Assembly (NCBI RefSeq): GCF_020404845.1
Contig: NZ_JAIOJZ010000040.1
Location: 1 to 64,000, forward strand
Origin: Streptomyces hyderabadensis
GTDB taxonomy: Bacteria > Actinomycetota > Actinomycetes > Streptomycetales > Streptomycetaceae
Length of the DNA stretch: 64,000 nt
Direction: 5' to 3'
Below are positions 1 through 8,109 of this stretch, piece after piece; position 1 is the first letter of the stretch, and each line of letters begins with the position of its first letter. A program made the position numbers and the translations under genes. The notes below the pieces were generated by a model, which saw nothing but the letters and a program-made list of their open reading frames with translations, did not search any database and was not told the origin of the DNA.

Positions 1-197
1 TCACCACACTGGGAGGGCTGGAGGAGCGCATCCGGGACGTCGGTGACGACGACGTGCTGCGACGGCAGGTCACCGAACAGCTCCAGCGGCTCCTGGAGCT
101 GACCGGCGCCGGTCCGAACGAGGACCCGGACGCCACCGACGACCTCGACTCCGCCAGCGACGAGGAACTCTTCGCGCTGATCGACGGAGCCGAGTAG
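1..197 (+). CDS. C-terminal end of a modular type I polyketide synthase (5' part outside window)
   Basis: Only the last 64 residues are present, read in the frame that stops at the TAG at 195-197. They form an amphipathic helix (LEERIRDV, then VLRRQVTEQLQRLLEL) followed by an acidic tail ending SASDEELFALIDGAE. This is the usual C-terminal docking region of type I PKS proteins, which hands the chain to the N-terminal coiled coil of the next protein. The tail closely resembles the end of the PKS at 30,689-36,202 (SASVDELFALIDTEL), so both probably belong to one assembly line. The catalytic domains lie to the left of the window. A strong hairpin follows the stop directly. Confidence 0.85.
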   Translation, partial: TTLGGLEERIRDVGDDDVLRRQVTEQLQRLLELTGAGPNEDPDATDDLDSASDEELFALIDGAE

Positions 198-205
198 CCG
201 GTACG

Positions 206-249
206 GCGGCAGTCGGCCGGCCCGCACGGACGGGCCGGCCGACTGCCGC
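206..249. terminator. GC-rich hairpin after the PKS stop
   Basis: A 19-bp perfect inverted repeat (206-224 with 231-249) and a 6-base loop lie 9 bases after the PKS stop and about 70 bases before the thioesterase start. There is no T-tract, as is common in Streptomyces. It may end transcription or reduce read-through into the thioesterase gene. Confidence 0.7.
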
Positions 250-319
250 TTGCACACCCGCGGAGCGCGGGAGCCGCGCGGGACGACGGAACACCACAAC
301 GGGAAGAGGGCACGGACCG

Positions 320-1069
320 ATGGGCACTGGCCACTGGATACGACGGATGGGGGCGAAGGGCCCGGGGGACGTCCGGCTGGTGTGCTTCCCGCACGCGGGC
401 GGCGCCGTCACCTTCTTCGCGGGACTGGCGCGGGCGCTGGCCCCGGACATCGAGGTGCTGGGGGTGCAGTATCCGGGCCGCCAGGACCGTCACCGCGAGC
501 AGCCGGTCGAGGACATCGGCCGGATGGCCGCGGCCGTCGGCGAGGAGCTGGGCGCGCTGCTGTCGGACGGGCGTCCCAGCGCGTTCCTCGGTCACAGCAT
601 GGGCGCGCTCGTGGCCTTCGAAGCGGCAGTGGCGCTGCGCGGGGGACGGTCGTCGAAGGACCTCACGCACCTGTTCGCCTCCGGTCGTGCCGCTCCGTCC
701 GCGGGACCGCGCCCCGGCGACCTGCTCCGCGGGGACGACGAACTGCTGACCGAGCTGCGCCGGCTGGGGGGCGTCGGCGAGGAAATCCTGAACGACCCCG
801 AGATGCTCTCGCTGATCATGCCGGTGGTACGGGCCGACTACCGGGCCCTGGCGAGTTACCGCATGACCCCCGGCGCCTCGCTGGACTGCCCGGTCACGGT
901 GCTGACCGGAGAGGCGGACCCGATCGTCTCACCCCGGGAGGCGGCACAGTGGCGGGGCCTCACCTCGGCCGACACCCGGCTGCACGTCTTCCCGGGCGGC
1001 CACTTCTATCTCCAGGACCAGGTGCCGCAGGTCGCGGCAGTGGTGCGGGAGGCGCTGCTGTCTCGCTGA
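320..1069 (+). CDS. type II (editing) thioesterase
   Basis: A 249-residue alpha/beta hydrolase of the discrete thioesterase family found beside modular PKS and NRPS genes. These enzymes remove aberrant or stalled acyl groups from carrier proteins in the cytoplasm. The N-terminal CFPHAGG motif is typical of the family. The nucleophile elbow GHSMG places the catalytic Ser at about residue 93. The acid is probably in LTGEADPIVS and the His in GGHFYL near the C-terminus. Length is normal. ATG 320 has only a weak purine-rich stretch upstream, and the in-frame ATG at 347 is possible. It follows the upstream PKS in the same direction, which fits proofreading of the type I line. Confidence 0.93.
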   Translation: MGTGHWIRRMGAKGPGDVRLVCFPHAGGAVTFFAGLARALAPDIEVLGVQYPGRQDRHREQPVEDIGRMAAAVGEELGALLSDGRPSAFLGHSMGALVAFEAAVALRGGRSSKDLTHLFASGRAAPSAGPRPGDLLRGDDELLTELRRLGGVGEEILNDPEMLSLIMPVVRADYRALASYRMTPGASLDCPVTVLTGEADPIVSPREAAQWRGLTSADTRLHVFPGGHFYLQDQVPQVAAVVREALLSR

Positions 1070-1127
1070 CCCGTCGCTGCCTGTCGCCGACGGGGCGAGG
1101 GGAGTGCCTGGGCTGCGGGGCCGAGTG

Positions 1128-1856
1128 TCACTCCGCCGGGGGCTCGTACGTCAGATTGTGCATGGTGCACAGCTCGTAGAGGTCTTCCTCGAATACCGGT
1201 TCGAGGTCGGTGTAGGCGAAGTCGAGCTGGTGGAGGATCTCCATGCACAGCAGGCCGTAGAGCTTGATCCAGCTCGACAGGAACAGGTGCAGGGCCTCGG
1301 GCGGCAGGCTGCTGTTCGTCCGGGCGGAGTAGTCGGTCATCTGCTGCTGGATGGACGGTGACAGGTCCGTGAAGGCCGGCACCGGATAAGGGGCCTGCTG
1401 CCACACCGCCGCGAGCTGGTCGAGGAAGACGCTCTCGAACTGCTGCCCCGCCCGCTGCCGGGGCGACTCCTCGTCCGCCTTGGCCGCAGACATCACGGGG
1501 CTGGCGAACATCCAGCTGAACTCGCTGGGGTGGTCGAGGGCCCATGCGCGCATCGCCCGGCAGGTCAGCAGCAGTCTCCGGCCGGGATGCTCGGGCGGAC
1601 AGGTGTCGCGCGCCGCCAGCATCGTCGAGGTCAGTTCCTGGTAGAAGTCGGTGATGATCGCTTCGACCAGGGCGTCATGACTGACGTAGTAGCGGTACAC
1701 GGCCGGGCCGCTCATGCCCATCTCCCGTGCCACGGCATTGATGGTCACTCCGGTCGGGCCGTGCTTGCGCAGCAACTGGCGCGCGGTGGAGCGGATTTCA
1801 AGAAGTGTGGCCTGCCGGCGCCGTTTCACCCAGGAGCTTGACGTTTGCTGGGCCAT
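1128..1856 (-). CDS. TetR-family regulator, copy A
   Basis: 242 residues. The N-terminal helix-turn-helix (about residues 15-65) includes GVTINAVAREMGMSGPAVYRYY, followed by a helical ligand domain of the type seen in many Streptomyces TetR proteins. It is a clear paralogue (roughly 70% identical by eye) of the regulator at 42,756-43,487, nearly collinear over the full length. Each paralogue sits next to a large SARP gene, so a whole regulatory unit seems duplicated. The promoter region (1882-1973) is also shared with the copy and contains an ATAGC-N3-GCTAT palindrome that is a good candidate for autoregulation. The ligand is unknown but could be a pathway product. Confidence 0.93.
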   Translation of the reverse strand: MAQQTSSSWVKRRRQATLLEIRSTARQLLRKHGPTGVTINAVAREMGMSGPAVYRYYVSHDALVEAIITDFYQELTSTMLAARDTCPPEHPGRRLLLTCRAMRAWALDHPSEFSWMFASPVMSAAKADEESPRQRAGQQFESVFLDQLAAVWQQAPYPVPAFTDLSPSIQQQMTDYSARTNSSLPPEALHLFLSSWIKLYGLLCMEILHQLDFAYTDLEPVFEEDLYELCTMHNLTYEPPAE

Positions 1857-1881
1857 TGCTTCTTCCTCGCAGTCGTAGCCG

Positions 1882-1973
1882 TTGACACGATAGCTGGGCT
1901 ATGATTTGTTATAGCCCGTAAGTTAAGTCAGTGGTAAGAATATTACTGAGTAGAACTTGTACTGTCCATAGTC
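1882..1973. promoter_or_regulatory. bidirectional promoter/operator conserved in both TetR cassettes
   Basis: This stretch is AT-rich compared with its surroundings and aligns over about 90 bp with 43,510-43,603. Shared elements in order are TTGACA (1882-1887), the inverted repeat ATAGCTGGGCTAT (1890-1902), a TAAGTCA block, TGAGTA, and a terminal ATAGTC. In the other copy the palindrome reads ATAGGCAAGCTAT, so the arms are kept while the centre varies, as expected for a TetR operator. It lies between the leftward TetR gene and a rightward small ORF. Confidence 0.7.
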
Positions 1974-1989
1974 GAGACCCGGGGTGACG

Positions 1990-2181
1990 ATGCTGAAGAG
2001 CTTTGAGGACTGGCGGTTCGCGGCGGCGGCTCTCGTGCTCGTCGCGGGCGGTGTCTGGGGCGTCTCCCGCGCGCTCTCCGTGCGGGACGCGCAGATCGCC
2101 CGGCTCATCGACGTGCTGGACGCGGCGGTGAGCGGTGACGGCGTGAGCCAGAAGGTCCTGAGCGAGGCGCGGCAGCGCTGA
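1990..2181 (+). CDS. possible small single-pass membrane protein
   Basis: 63 residues from ATG 1990 (GTG 1984 is an alternative). GGGGTG upstream could serve as ribosome binding site. Residues about 8-25 form one hydrophobic segment (AAAALVLVAGGVWGV), flanked by WRF before it and by a charged amphipathic C-terminal helix. It is not a family I recognise. In its favour: it starts just downstream of the conserved bidirectional operator, where the duplicate cassette has the SIP gene at 43,670. Against it: it is short and lies in GC-rich DNA where chance ORFs are common. Confidence 0.4.
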   Translation: MLKSFEDWRFAAAALVLVAGGVWGVSRALSVRDAQIARLIDVLDAAVSGDGVSQKVLSEARQR

Positions 2182-2291
2182 TCCGGGTCTTCTCGCGGTG
2201 TGACCCCGAAAGCCGGCGCGCAGCCGTCCCACCCCCGTACGGCTGCGCGCCCCACCCGCCGTTCCACCCCTGCTCATCCGGGCCGACGCGG

Positions 2292-4505
2292 TCAGTCCAC
2301 CGGGCCCGGAGCGTCGGGCGTGCCCGGGCGGGCGTCGCGCAGGATGTTCCCTCGGTACAGGGCCGGAGGGTCCAGGGAAAGGGCCGTGACGAGCGATGTG
2401 CCGCGGCCCCAGTCCGGCCGCCTGCGGAAGAGTTCCGGTCGGGCCGTCGTGACGAAGAAGACCGGGCCGCTGGCCGCGCCTGCGCACACGTTGCCCACGT
2501 AGTCCAGCAGTGACTCGTCGGTCAGGTGCAGGTCGTCGATGGCTATCACGAGCGGACGCGGCTCCGCCGGGCCGCCGGACGACACCCCCGGGTCGAGCAG
2601 GTCCGCCAGCCGGGCCATGGGGGCCTCGGTCCCGTGCGGGACGAACGGGGGCTCCGGCCGGTCCCGGAGCGACCGGGCGATGCCCCATCCCTGTCCCGGT
2701 GGCTGGTGGGGCGGGGAGTAGGAGAGGAAGCGGGGCGGGATCGCCTGGTTGAGGAGACGCCGCTCGAACTCCTCGAGCAGTCGGCTCTTCCCGGTGTCCG
2801 GGCCGCCGAAGAGGGTGACGACATGGGGCGTGCCGTGATGGCGCACCCGGTGCCACAGCGCTTCCAGGACGTCCAGCTCGACCTCCCGGTCGGCGAGCCC
2901 GAGCTGGGCCCCCGGGAAGCGGGTGCGTTCCTCGGTGGCCCGCCACGCGTGCGTGTCGTCGCCCGCGCGGTCGTAGTGGACGGCGGAAGCGGTCATCCGG
3001 TGCGTCGTCCCGCAGGCGAGTATCTCGCCGGCCCCGGCGTGCTGCAGCAGGAACTGGCTCTCGTCGAGCGGGTCGCCGTCGACGGTCCATCCGGTCTCGG
3101 TGCACCCGCTCCCGTCGTACCGCAGGCGGGCCTCGCCGCTGGCCACCGCGGCGTGCAGGGCCGGCCCGCCCCGCATGCGGGCGGGCCGGGGGAACGGGGC
3201 GGACGAATCGTCGGCGTGGAGCTCGTCCCGGATCGCCATGGCGGCACGCACGGCGGACCACGCGTGGTTGCCGCCCGAGTCACGGGCGTCGAAGACCGCG
3301 AGGTGGGTGGCGCCGAGCGAGCCGATGACCACCCCGTCGAACGCGGTGACGAGGCTGCGGACGCGGTCGGCCGTGCCGTCGCGCAGGTCGTCCGTCCCGT
3401 CCGGCGCCGAATCGGCCGGCGCCGGCCCGAAGTCCAGCCTGAGGAGCAGCACGCTCACGACGCGGCGCTCCCCGGCCGGCGGCAGCGACGAGGGAGTCGG
3501 GTGAGCCGGGAGGGCCGGGGGAGACGGCTGTGGCGGGGAGACGAGCCCGGCGGACGCCGGTACGCCGGTCGGCTGCTCCACCGGGACGAGGAGGTCGGCC
3601 TCCGGTCCGCCCGGCTCGCCCGGCTCGCCCGGCTCGCCCGGCTCGCCCGGCTCGGCCGCCTCGGCCGGGTGCCGGTCCGTGGGCGCGGTTCCGTGCGCGC
3701 GGACGCCTTCGCCGCCCTCGGCGGACGCTGCCGGACCGGCCGGGTACAGCCCGCTGTCGTGGTTCAGTATGGCCTGCTGGAGGGACTGCAGTTCGCGCCC
3801 CGGCTCCAGGCCCAGGTTGTCGATCAGCGAGGCCCGCAGCCGGCTGTACACGTCCAGGGCGTCCGCCTGGCGGCCGCAGCGGTAGAGCGCCAGCATGAGT
3901 TGGCCGCACATGCGCTCGCGCAGCGGCTCGGACTCGACCACCGACTCCAGTGCGGCGAGCACCGACTGGTGCCGTCCGCAGAGCAGTTCGGCCTCGGCGT
4001 AGTCCTCGAGCGCGTCGAGCCGCGTGTTCTCCGCGGCGGCGAGCTGGGGCCAGCGGAACCCCGCTTCCGCGAGGTCGGTGAGGGCCTGGCCCCGCCACAG
4101 GTCCAACGCCTCCCGGAGGGTCCGCGACGCCTGGTCCGGCGATCCCGACCGCAGGGCCAGCCGCCCCTCGTCGACCAGCCGGTGGAACACATGGAGGTCG
4201 ACCTGGCCGGGATCGAGCCGGATCATGTATCCGGGCGCCTTCGTCACCAGGGTTTCGGAAAGGTGCCCGGTCTGATGGGCCGCGAATGCGCGGCGCAGCC
4301 CCCAGATGGAATTCTGCAGGATTTTACGCGCCGTCGTCGGGGCGTCGCCTTCCGTCCACAATGCATTGAGGAGTTCGGAGGTGGTCACCACGCGATTCGC
4401 GTTGAGCAGCAAGTAGGCCAGTGTGGCTCTTTGCTTGGTTCCGCCCAGCGGTATGGGCCGTCCGTCCGCGACGACTTCGAGAGGGCCAAGCATACGAAAC
4501 CACAT
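2292..4505 (-). CDS. large SARP regulator with cyclase-like and AAA ATPase regions, copy A
   Basis: 737 residues. The N-terminal SARP module has an OmpR-like winged helix (MLGPLEVV through about residue 95) and a bacterial transcriptional activation domain (to about 250). A proline/glycine-rich linker follows, then a class III nucleotide-cyclase-like region, then an AAA-type ATPase with Walker A GGPDTGKS and Walker B LVIAIDDLH. Architecture matches PimR-type SARP-LAL regulators, but it stops soon after the ATPase, without the usual C-terminal LuxR helix-turn-helix. The paralogue at 44,516-46,702 ends at the same place, so this is a family feature and not a frameshift. ATG 4505 has GGGGAG upstream and matches the paralogue's start. 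A short palindrome CTGAG-N5-CTCAG lies at 4523-4537. Probably a pathway-specific activator. Confidence 0.92.
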   Translation of the reverse strand: MWFRMLGPLEVVADGRPIPLGGTKQRATLAYLLLNANRVVTTSELLNALWTEGDAPTTARKILQNSIWGLRRAFAAHQTGHLSETLVTKAPGYMIRLDPGQVDLHVFHRLVDEGRLALRSGSPDQASRTLREALDLWRGQALTDLAEAGFRWPQLAAAENTRLDALEDYAEAELLCGRHQSVLAALESVVESEPLRERMCGQLMLALYRCGRQADALDVYSRLRASLIDNLGLEPGRELQSLQQAILNHDSGLYPAGPAASAEGGEGVRAHGTAPTDRHPAEAAEPGEPGEPGEPGEPGGPEADLLVPVEQPTGVPASAGLVSPPQPSPPALPAHPTPSSLPPAGERRVVSVLLLRLDFGPAPADSAPDGTDDLRDGTADRVRSLVTAFDGVVIGSLGATHLAVFDARDSGGNHAWSAVRAAMAIRDELHADDSSAPFPRPARMRGGPALHAAVASGEARLRYDGSGCTETGWTVDGDPLDESQFLLQHAGAGEILACGTTHRMTASAVHYDRAGDDTHAWRATEERTRFPGAQLGLADREVELDVLEALWHRVRHHGTPHVVTLFGGPDTGKSRLLEEFERRLLNQAIPPRFLSYSPPHQPPGQGWGIARSLRDRPEPPFVPHGTEAPMARLADLLDPGVSSGGPAEPRPLVIAIDDLHLTDESLLDYVGNVCAGAASGPVFFVTTARPELFRRRPDWGRGTSLVTALSLDPPALYRGNILRDARPGTPDAPGPVD
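3612..3656 (-). repeat. 9-bp tandem repeat encoding a collagen-like linker
   Basis: Four exact copies of the 9-base unit CGGCTCGCC and a degenerate fifth lie inside the copy A large SARP gene. On the coding strand they give repeated Gly-Glu-Pro triplets in the linker between the activation domain and the cyclase-like region. The paralogue at 44,516 lacks the repeat, so it probably expanded by slippage and may vary in number between strains. Confidence 0.9.
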
Positions 4506-4760
4506 CAGGACTCCCCGCTTGCCTGAGATCGGCTCAGTGGTGTGGTGAACGACGCGCACGGCAGCGCAAAGTTGGTGAGGGGGAAATCAATCCTAAAGGT
4601 TTCCCGGGCCGCAAGGGGCGCCCGCAGACCGTGCGATGAGCGGACAGTGGGCGCACGGTGTGCCCTCGGTCCCGATATTCTCCGGGGCGCCGGGAGAATG
4701 GGCCGGGGCGAATGCGGGAGGTGTGCCGCGGGGCCCGGCGGCGCCCCGCGGCCCGGTGTT

Positions 4761-5375
4761 TCACTCGTCGAGGATCCTGGCCACCAATTCGGCGGCGCGG
4801 GCGTGCGGCATGCCCGCCGCGCAGAGCAGGGTGACCGTCGTGGCGCGGCCCGCCTCCTCGGGGCGCACATGCCCGTTGTTGGTGGCCTCCATCACCGAGA
4901 ACAGCACTCCTTCCAGCACGTAGCGCAGCCCCTCCGCCGGCAGCGGGGAGGAGAACGTCCCCTCCTCCAGGGCGCGTTGGATGAGCTGGGTGCCGGCCCC
5001 GTGGACGGCGCCGAGGCGGTCGCGGATGCCTTCCATGGTGAGGCTCTGCTGGGCGAGGGAGAGGAGCAGGCGGTAGCGGTCGACCACCTCCCAGACCGCG
5101 AGGAGGGAGCGGGCCAGCGCCTCGGCCGGATCGGTCACCCCCTCGCGGCCCGCGGTGTGGGCCTGCTCCACCGCCTCGATGGCCCCGCCGATGATCGCGG
5201 CGATCAGTGCGTCGCGGCTGGGGAAGTGCCCGTAGACCGTGCGCCGTGACAAGCCCGCCGCGAGGGCGATCTGGTTGATGGACGCGTCCGGGCTGCGGAG
5301 CAGTTCGGCGAGCGCGACGTCGAGGATGTGTCGGCGGTTGGCCTCGGCTCTGAGGCTCGACGCGTGTGGATGCAT
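4761..5375 (-). CDS. TetR-family repressor, divergent from exporter
   Basis: 204 residues. The helix-turn-helix near the N-terminus contains SINQIALAAGLSRRTVYGHF, followed by a helical ligand-binding domain. ATG 5375 is chosen because AGAAGG sits at proper distance upstream; a TTG at 5402 would extend the protein into the likely operator. It is transcribed away from the MFS exporter at 5,500. TetR/MFS divergons usually have the TetR protein repress the pump until the exported compound binds it. Direct repeats in the gap are candidate binding sites. Confidence 0.92.
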   Translation of the reverse strand: MHPHASSLRAEANRRHILDVALAELLRSPDASINQIALAAGLSRRTVYGHFPSRDALIAAIIGGAIEAVEQAHTAGREGVTDPAEALARSLLAVWEVVDRYRLLLSLAQQSLTMEGIRDRLGAVHGAGTQLIQRALEEGTFSSPLPAEGLRYVLEGVLFSVMEATNNGHVRPEEAGRATTVTLLCAAGMPHARAAELVARILDE

Positions 5376-5393
5376 GCCTTCTAGTTTTACAGG

Positions 5394-5434
5394 TGTGTGC
5401 AAGTGCGGCTACATTCACACATGTGCGCAACTTG
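5394..5434. promoter_or_regulatory. candidate operator between TetR and MFS genes
   Basis: Two similar direct elements, TGTGTGCAAGTG (5394-5405) and TGTGCGCAACTTG (5422-5434), start 28 bp apart in the short gap between the divergent TetR and exporter genes. Position and repetition fit a binding site for the adjacent TetR protein. Confidence 0.5.
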
Positions 5435-5499
5435 GCGTTGTGCTGCTCTGCGCTTGCCGACCGGCAGCCGCAGGCCGAACAGAGAACGGAGGGGGACCC

Positions 5500-7194
5500 A
5501 TGCCGTTAATCGTCAACGAGCCGGTCGACCGCATGAGCGGGCCGTACGCCCGACGCTGGTGGGCGCTGCTGGTGCTCTGCCTGAGTCTGATGATCTCGGT
5601 CATGGCGAACACCGCCCTGACGGTCGCGGCACCGGACATGACCCGCGATCTCGATCTGTCCAGCTCCGACCTGCAGTGGGTCATCGACGCGTACACCGTC
5701 CCGTACGCCGCGCTGATGCTGCTGCTCGGCGCCATCGGGGACAAGTACGGCCGCCGTGGGTCGCTGGCGCTCGGGCTGCTGATCATGGCCGCGGGCGGGG
5801 TGGCCGGCGCCTTCGCGGACACGTCCTTCCAAGTCATCGTCGTCCGCGCGGTCATGGGATTCGGCGCCGCCATGATCATGCCCGCCACGCTCTCGCTGCT
5901 CGCGGCGACGTTCCCGCGCGAGGAGCGGGCCAAGGCCATCACCATCTGGGCGGCCACCTCCGGGCTCTCCATCGCCGCCGGCCCGCTGATCGCCGGTGTG
6001 CTCCTCAAGAGCAACGGCTGGGAGTCCACCTTCCTGATCAACGTCCCGGTGTGCGCCGTGGCGATCCTGGCGGCCTACGTCCTGGTGCCGCCGTCCAAGG
6101 CCGGCGACCGCGGCCGGATCGACTACGGCGGCGGCACCCTCTCGGTGGTCTGGTCCGGCGCCCTGATCTACATGATCATCGACGGCCCGCACTTCGGCTG
6201 GGGCGCCTCGGCGTTCACCGCCGCGGGCATCGCCGCGCTCGGCCTGCTGCTGTTCATCTGGTGGGAGTTGCGCCACCCGCGCCCGATCCTCGACGTGCGC
6301 AAGTTCGCCCAGCGCGCCTTCGCCGGGGCCAACCTGGCCATCGCGGCGTTCTTCCTCGCCGTGTTCGGCGTCTTCTACTTCCTCACGCTGCACTTCCAGT
6401 TCGTCCTCGACTACGACCCGCTGGAGACCGGCATCCGCATGCTGCCGCTGGCGCTCGGGGTGTTCCTGGGCGCCGCGACGACCGGTGTGCTGACGCCGCG
6501 CCTGGGCGCCCGGGTCATGGTGACGGTGGGCATGGCGGGCGGTACGACGGCCCTGGCCCTGCTCATCGGCGTGGACTCGGGCTCCGCCTACGGGGACTTC
6601 GTGGCGCCGCTCGCCCTGCTCGGCGTCTCCCTGGGCCTGGCCGTGTCCCCGTGCACGGACACGATCATGGGTGCCTTCCCCGAGTCGGAACTCGGAGTGG
6701 GCGGGGCCGTCAACGACACCTCGCTCGAACTCGGCGGATCGCTCGGCATCGCGGTACTCGGTTCGGCGCTCGCCTCCTCGTACGCCGCGAACCTCACCGA
6801 CGCGACCGAGGGCAGCAAGGTGCCGCCGGAGGCGCTGGAGGCCGCGAAGGACTCGGTCGCCGCGGGCAACGCCGTGGCCCAGTCCTTCGACGAGAAGGCA
6901 CGGCAACTGGCCGAGCAGGCCGTACAGGCGGGGTCGCCCGAGGAGGCCGCCCGGCTCAAGCAGCAGGCGGCGGAGCTGGCGCAGGGCTCGGACCGGATGG
7001 CCGACGCGGTCGGCTCCGCCTTCTCCGACGCCGTCTCCGGTACCAGCCTGCTCGGCGCGGTCGTCCTCGGCTCTGCGGCCCTGGTGGTCGCCGTACTCAT
7101 GCCCCGCAGGTCCGCCGAGCCGCAGGCGCCCGTCGAGGTGGACGCACAGCCCGAGACGCCGCCGGCTCCGGTGCCCACGAAGGCCGGCCGGTAA
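5500..7194 (+). CDS. MFS drug-type exporter (14-TM, DHA2-like), TTA codon at residue 3
   Basis: 564 residues. Many hydrophobic segments, starting with RRWWALLVLCLSLMISVMANTALTVAAPDM, and the MFS loop motif GDKYGRRGSL identify an EmrB/QacA-like proton-coupled exporter in the cytoplasmic membrane. A large soluble insert near residues 440-505 (rich in Glu, Ala and Lys) precedes the last membrane segment. ATG 5500 has GGAGGGGG upstream. The third codon is TTA (5506-5508), so translation should depend on the bldA tRNA and be delayed to development. Under control of the divergent TetR it is the likely self-resistance pump. Confidence 0.94.
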   Translation: MPLIVNEPVDRMSGPYARRWWALLVLCLSLMISVMANTALTVAAPDMTRDLDLSSSDLQWVIDAYTVPYAALMLLLGAIGDKYGRRGSLALGLLIMAAGGVAGAFADTSFQVIVVRAVMGFGAAMIMPATLSLLAATFPREERAKAITIWAATSGLSIAAGPLIAGVLLKSNGWESTFLINVPVCAVAILAAYVLVPPSKAGDRGRIDYGGGTLSVVWSGALIYMIIDGPHFGWGASAFTAAGIAALGLLLFIWWELRHPRPILDVRKFAQRAFAGANLAIAAFFLAVFGVFYFLTLHFQFVLDYDPLETGIRMLPLALGVFLGAATTGVLTPRLGARVMVTVGMAGGTTALALLIGVDSGSAYGDFVAPLALLGVSLGLAVSPCTDTIMGAFPESELGVGGAVNDTSLELGGSLGIAVLGSALASSYAANLTDATEGSKVPPEALEAAKDSVAAGNAVAQSFDEKARQLAEQAVQAGSPEEAARLKQQAAELAQGSDRMADAVGSAFSDAVSGTSLLGAVVLGSAALVVAVLMPRRSAEPQAPVEVDAQPETPPAPVPTKAGR

Positions 7195-7273
7195 GCCGAC
7201 CGGGCGGCCGGTGCGGGCGTTGAGTCCGGGCCGGTGAGCACCACGACCGGCACGCGGCGCGAAATCGCATCCC

Positions 7274-7324
7274 GCCCGCGACGACGGCCCGGAGCGAGAA
7301 CGCTTCCGGGCCGTCGTCGCGGGC
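7274..7324. terminator. bidirectional terminator
   Basis: A very long stem, about 19-23 bp with one bulge (left arm 7274-7296, right arm 7301-7324) around the loop AGAA, lies between the convergent exporter and flavin reductase genes. Confidence 0.85.
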
Positions 7325-7381
7325 GAGGGCCGTTTCACGGGGGGAGCGGCCGGCCGCCGTGGCCGGCGCCGGGCCCGCGGC

Positions 7382-7903
7382 TCAGGGGATCGCGTGCAGG
7401 GCGCCGCGGTGGAAGACGATCGACGTGGTCGCCGCCGTCGCCGCGGTGCCCAGACCGGCCACCCGCGCCAGTGCGAAGTGGTGGTCCCCCAGCTTGCGTA
7501 TCTCCTCCACCCGGCAGTCCAGCCAGGCGGCGATGCCGGGCAGCAGGGGATTGCCCAGCGGAGAGGTCCGCAGCGCCAGCCCGGCGAACTTGTCCCCGCC
7601 GCTGGTCGCGAACCGGGCGCACAGCTCCTGCTGGTCGCCCGACAGGACATTGACGGTGAAGGTGGCCGCGTGCGTCATCTGCGGCCAGCTCGACGACTTC
7701 TCGTCGACGAAGATGCCGACCAGCGGCGGTTCCAGGGACACCGACACGAACGACCCCACGGTCAGACCCGCAGGCCCGTCCCCTGTTGTCGCCGTGACCA
7801 CGGTGACCGCGGTCGGAACCTCGCGCAGCACACTGCGGAGCGTTCCCGAACTGACAGGCACCTCCGCGTCGGCGTGGTCGCGGGCGGGCGAAGTCGTGCC
7901 CAT
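7382..7903 (-). CDS. flavin reductase of the ActVB/HpaC type
   Basis: 173 residues. The fold is recognised from LRSVLREVPTAVTVVTA, GLTVGSFVSVSLEPPLVGIFVD and later FAGLALRTSPLGNPLLPG, typical of the short-chain flavin reductases (split-barrel FMN-binding) that supply reduced FMN or FAD to two-component monooxygenases. In the actinorhodin pathway ActVB has this role. Partners here could be the LLM-class oxygenase at 22,638 or another oxygenase outside the window. ATG 7903 follows GGGAGG. The gene stands alone on the minus strand beside the type II ketoreductase. Confidence 0.9.
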   Translation of the reverse strand: MGTTSPARDHADAEVPVSSGTLRSVLREVPTAVTVVTATTGDGPAGLTVGSFVSVSLEPPLVGIFVDEKSSSWPQMTHAATFTVNVLSGDQQELCARFATSGGDKFAGLALRTSPLGNPLLPGIAAWLDCRVEEIRKLGDHHFALARVAGLGTAATAATTSIVFHRGALHAIP

Positions 7904-8109
7904 GCTGTCCTCCCGGTCGATTCGTCCTGCGCCAGATCCTGGCACCCGGACCTGGAGAGCCGGTCATCGTCAAATGGTGCGGGGCGGCGCGGTGACGGCG
8001 GCGGCCGCGCCGGGTGCCGTGCGCACTCCCGGGTCTTCAGTCATCCTCCAGGGCCGCCCGCCAGGCTCGGCCGGGTACAGCCAGTGTCGGCAGGTCAGGA
8101 GGGAGCGTC

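Noticed and set aside
2292..2300. Frameshift or truncation explaining the short C-terminus of the large SARP
   Set aside because: The independent paralogue at 44,516 ends at the same domain boundary.
2526..4526. 666-residue ORF opposite the large SARP gene
   Set aside because: Shadow frame typical of high-GC DNA; the minus-strand protein has clear SARP, cyclase-like and ATPase motifs, while this one is low-complexity Arg/Gly/Pro-rich.
5506..7650. 714-residue ORF opposite the MFS exporter
   Set aside because: Runs through two real genes and a terminator; His/Asp/Gly/Arg-rich composition without domains.
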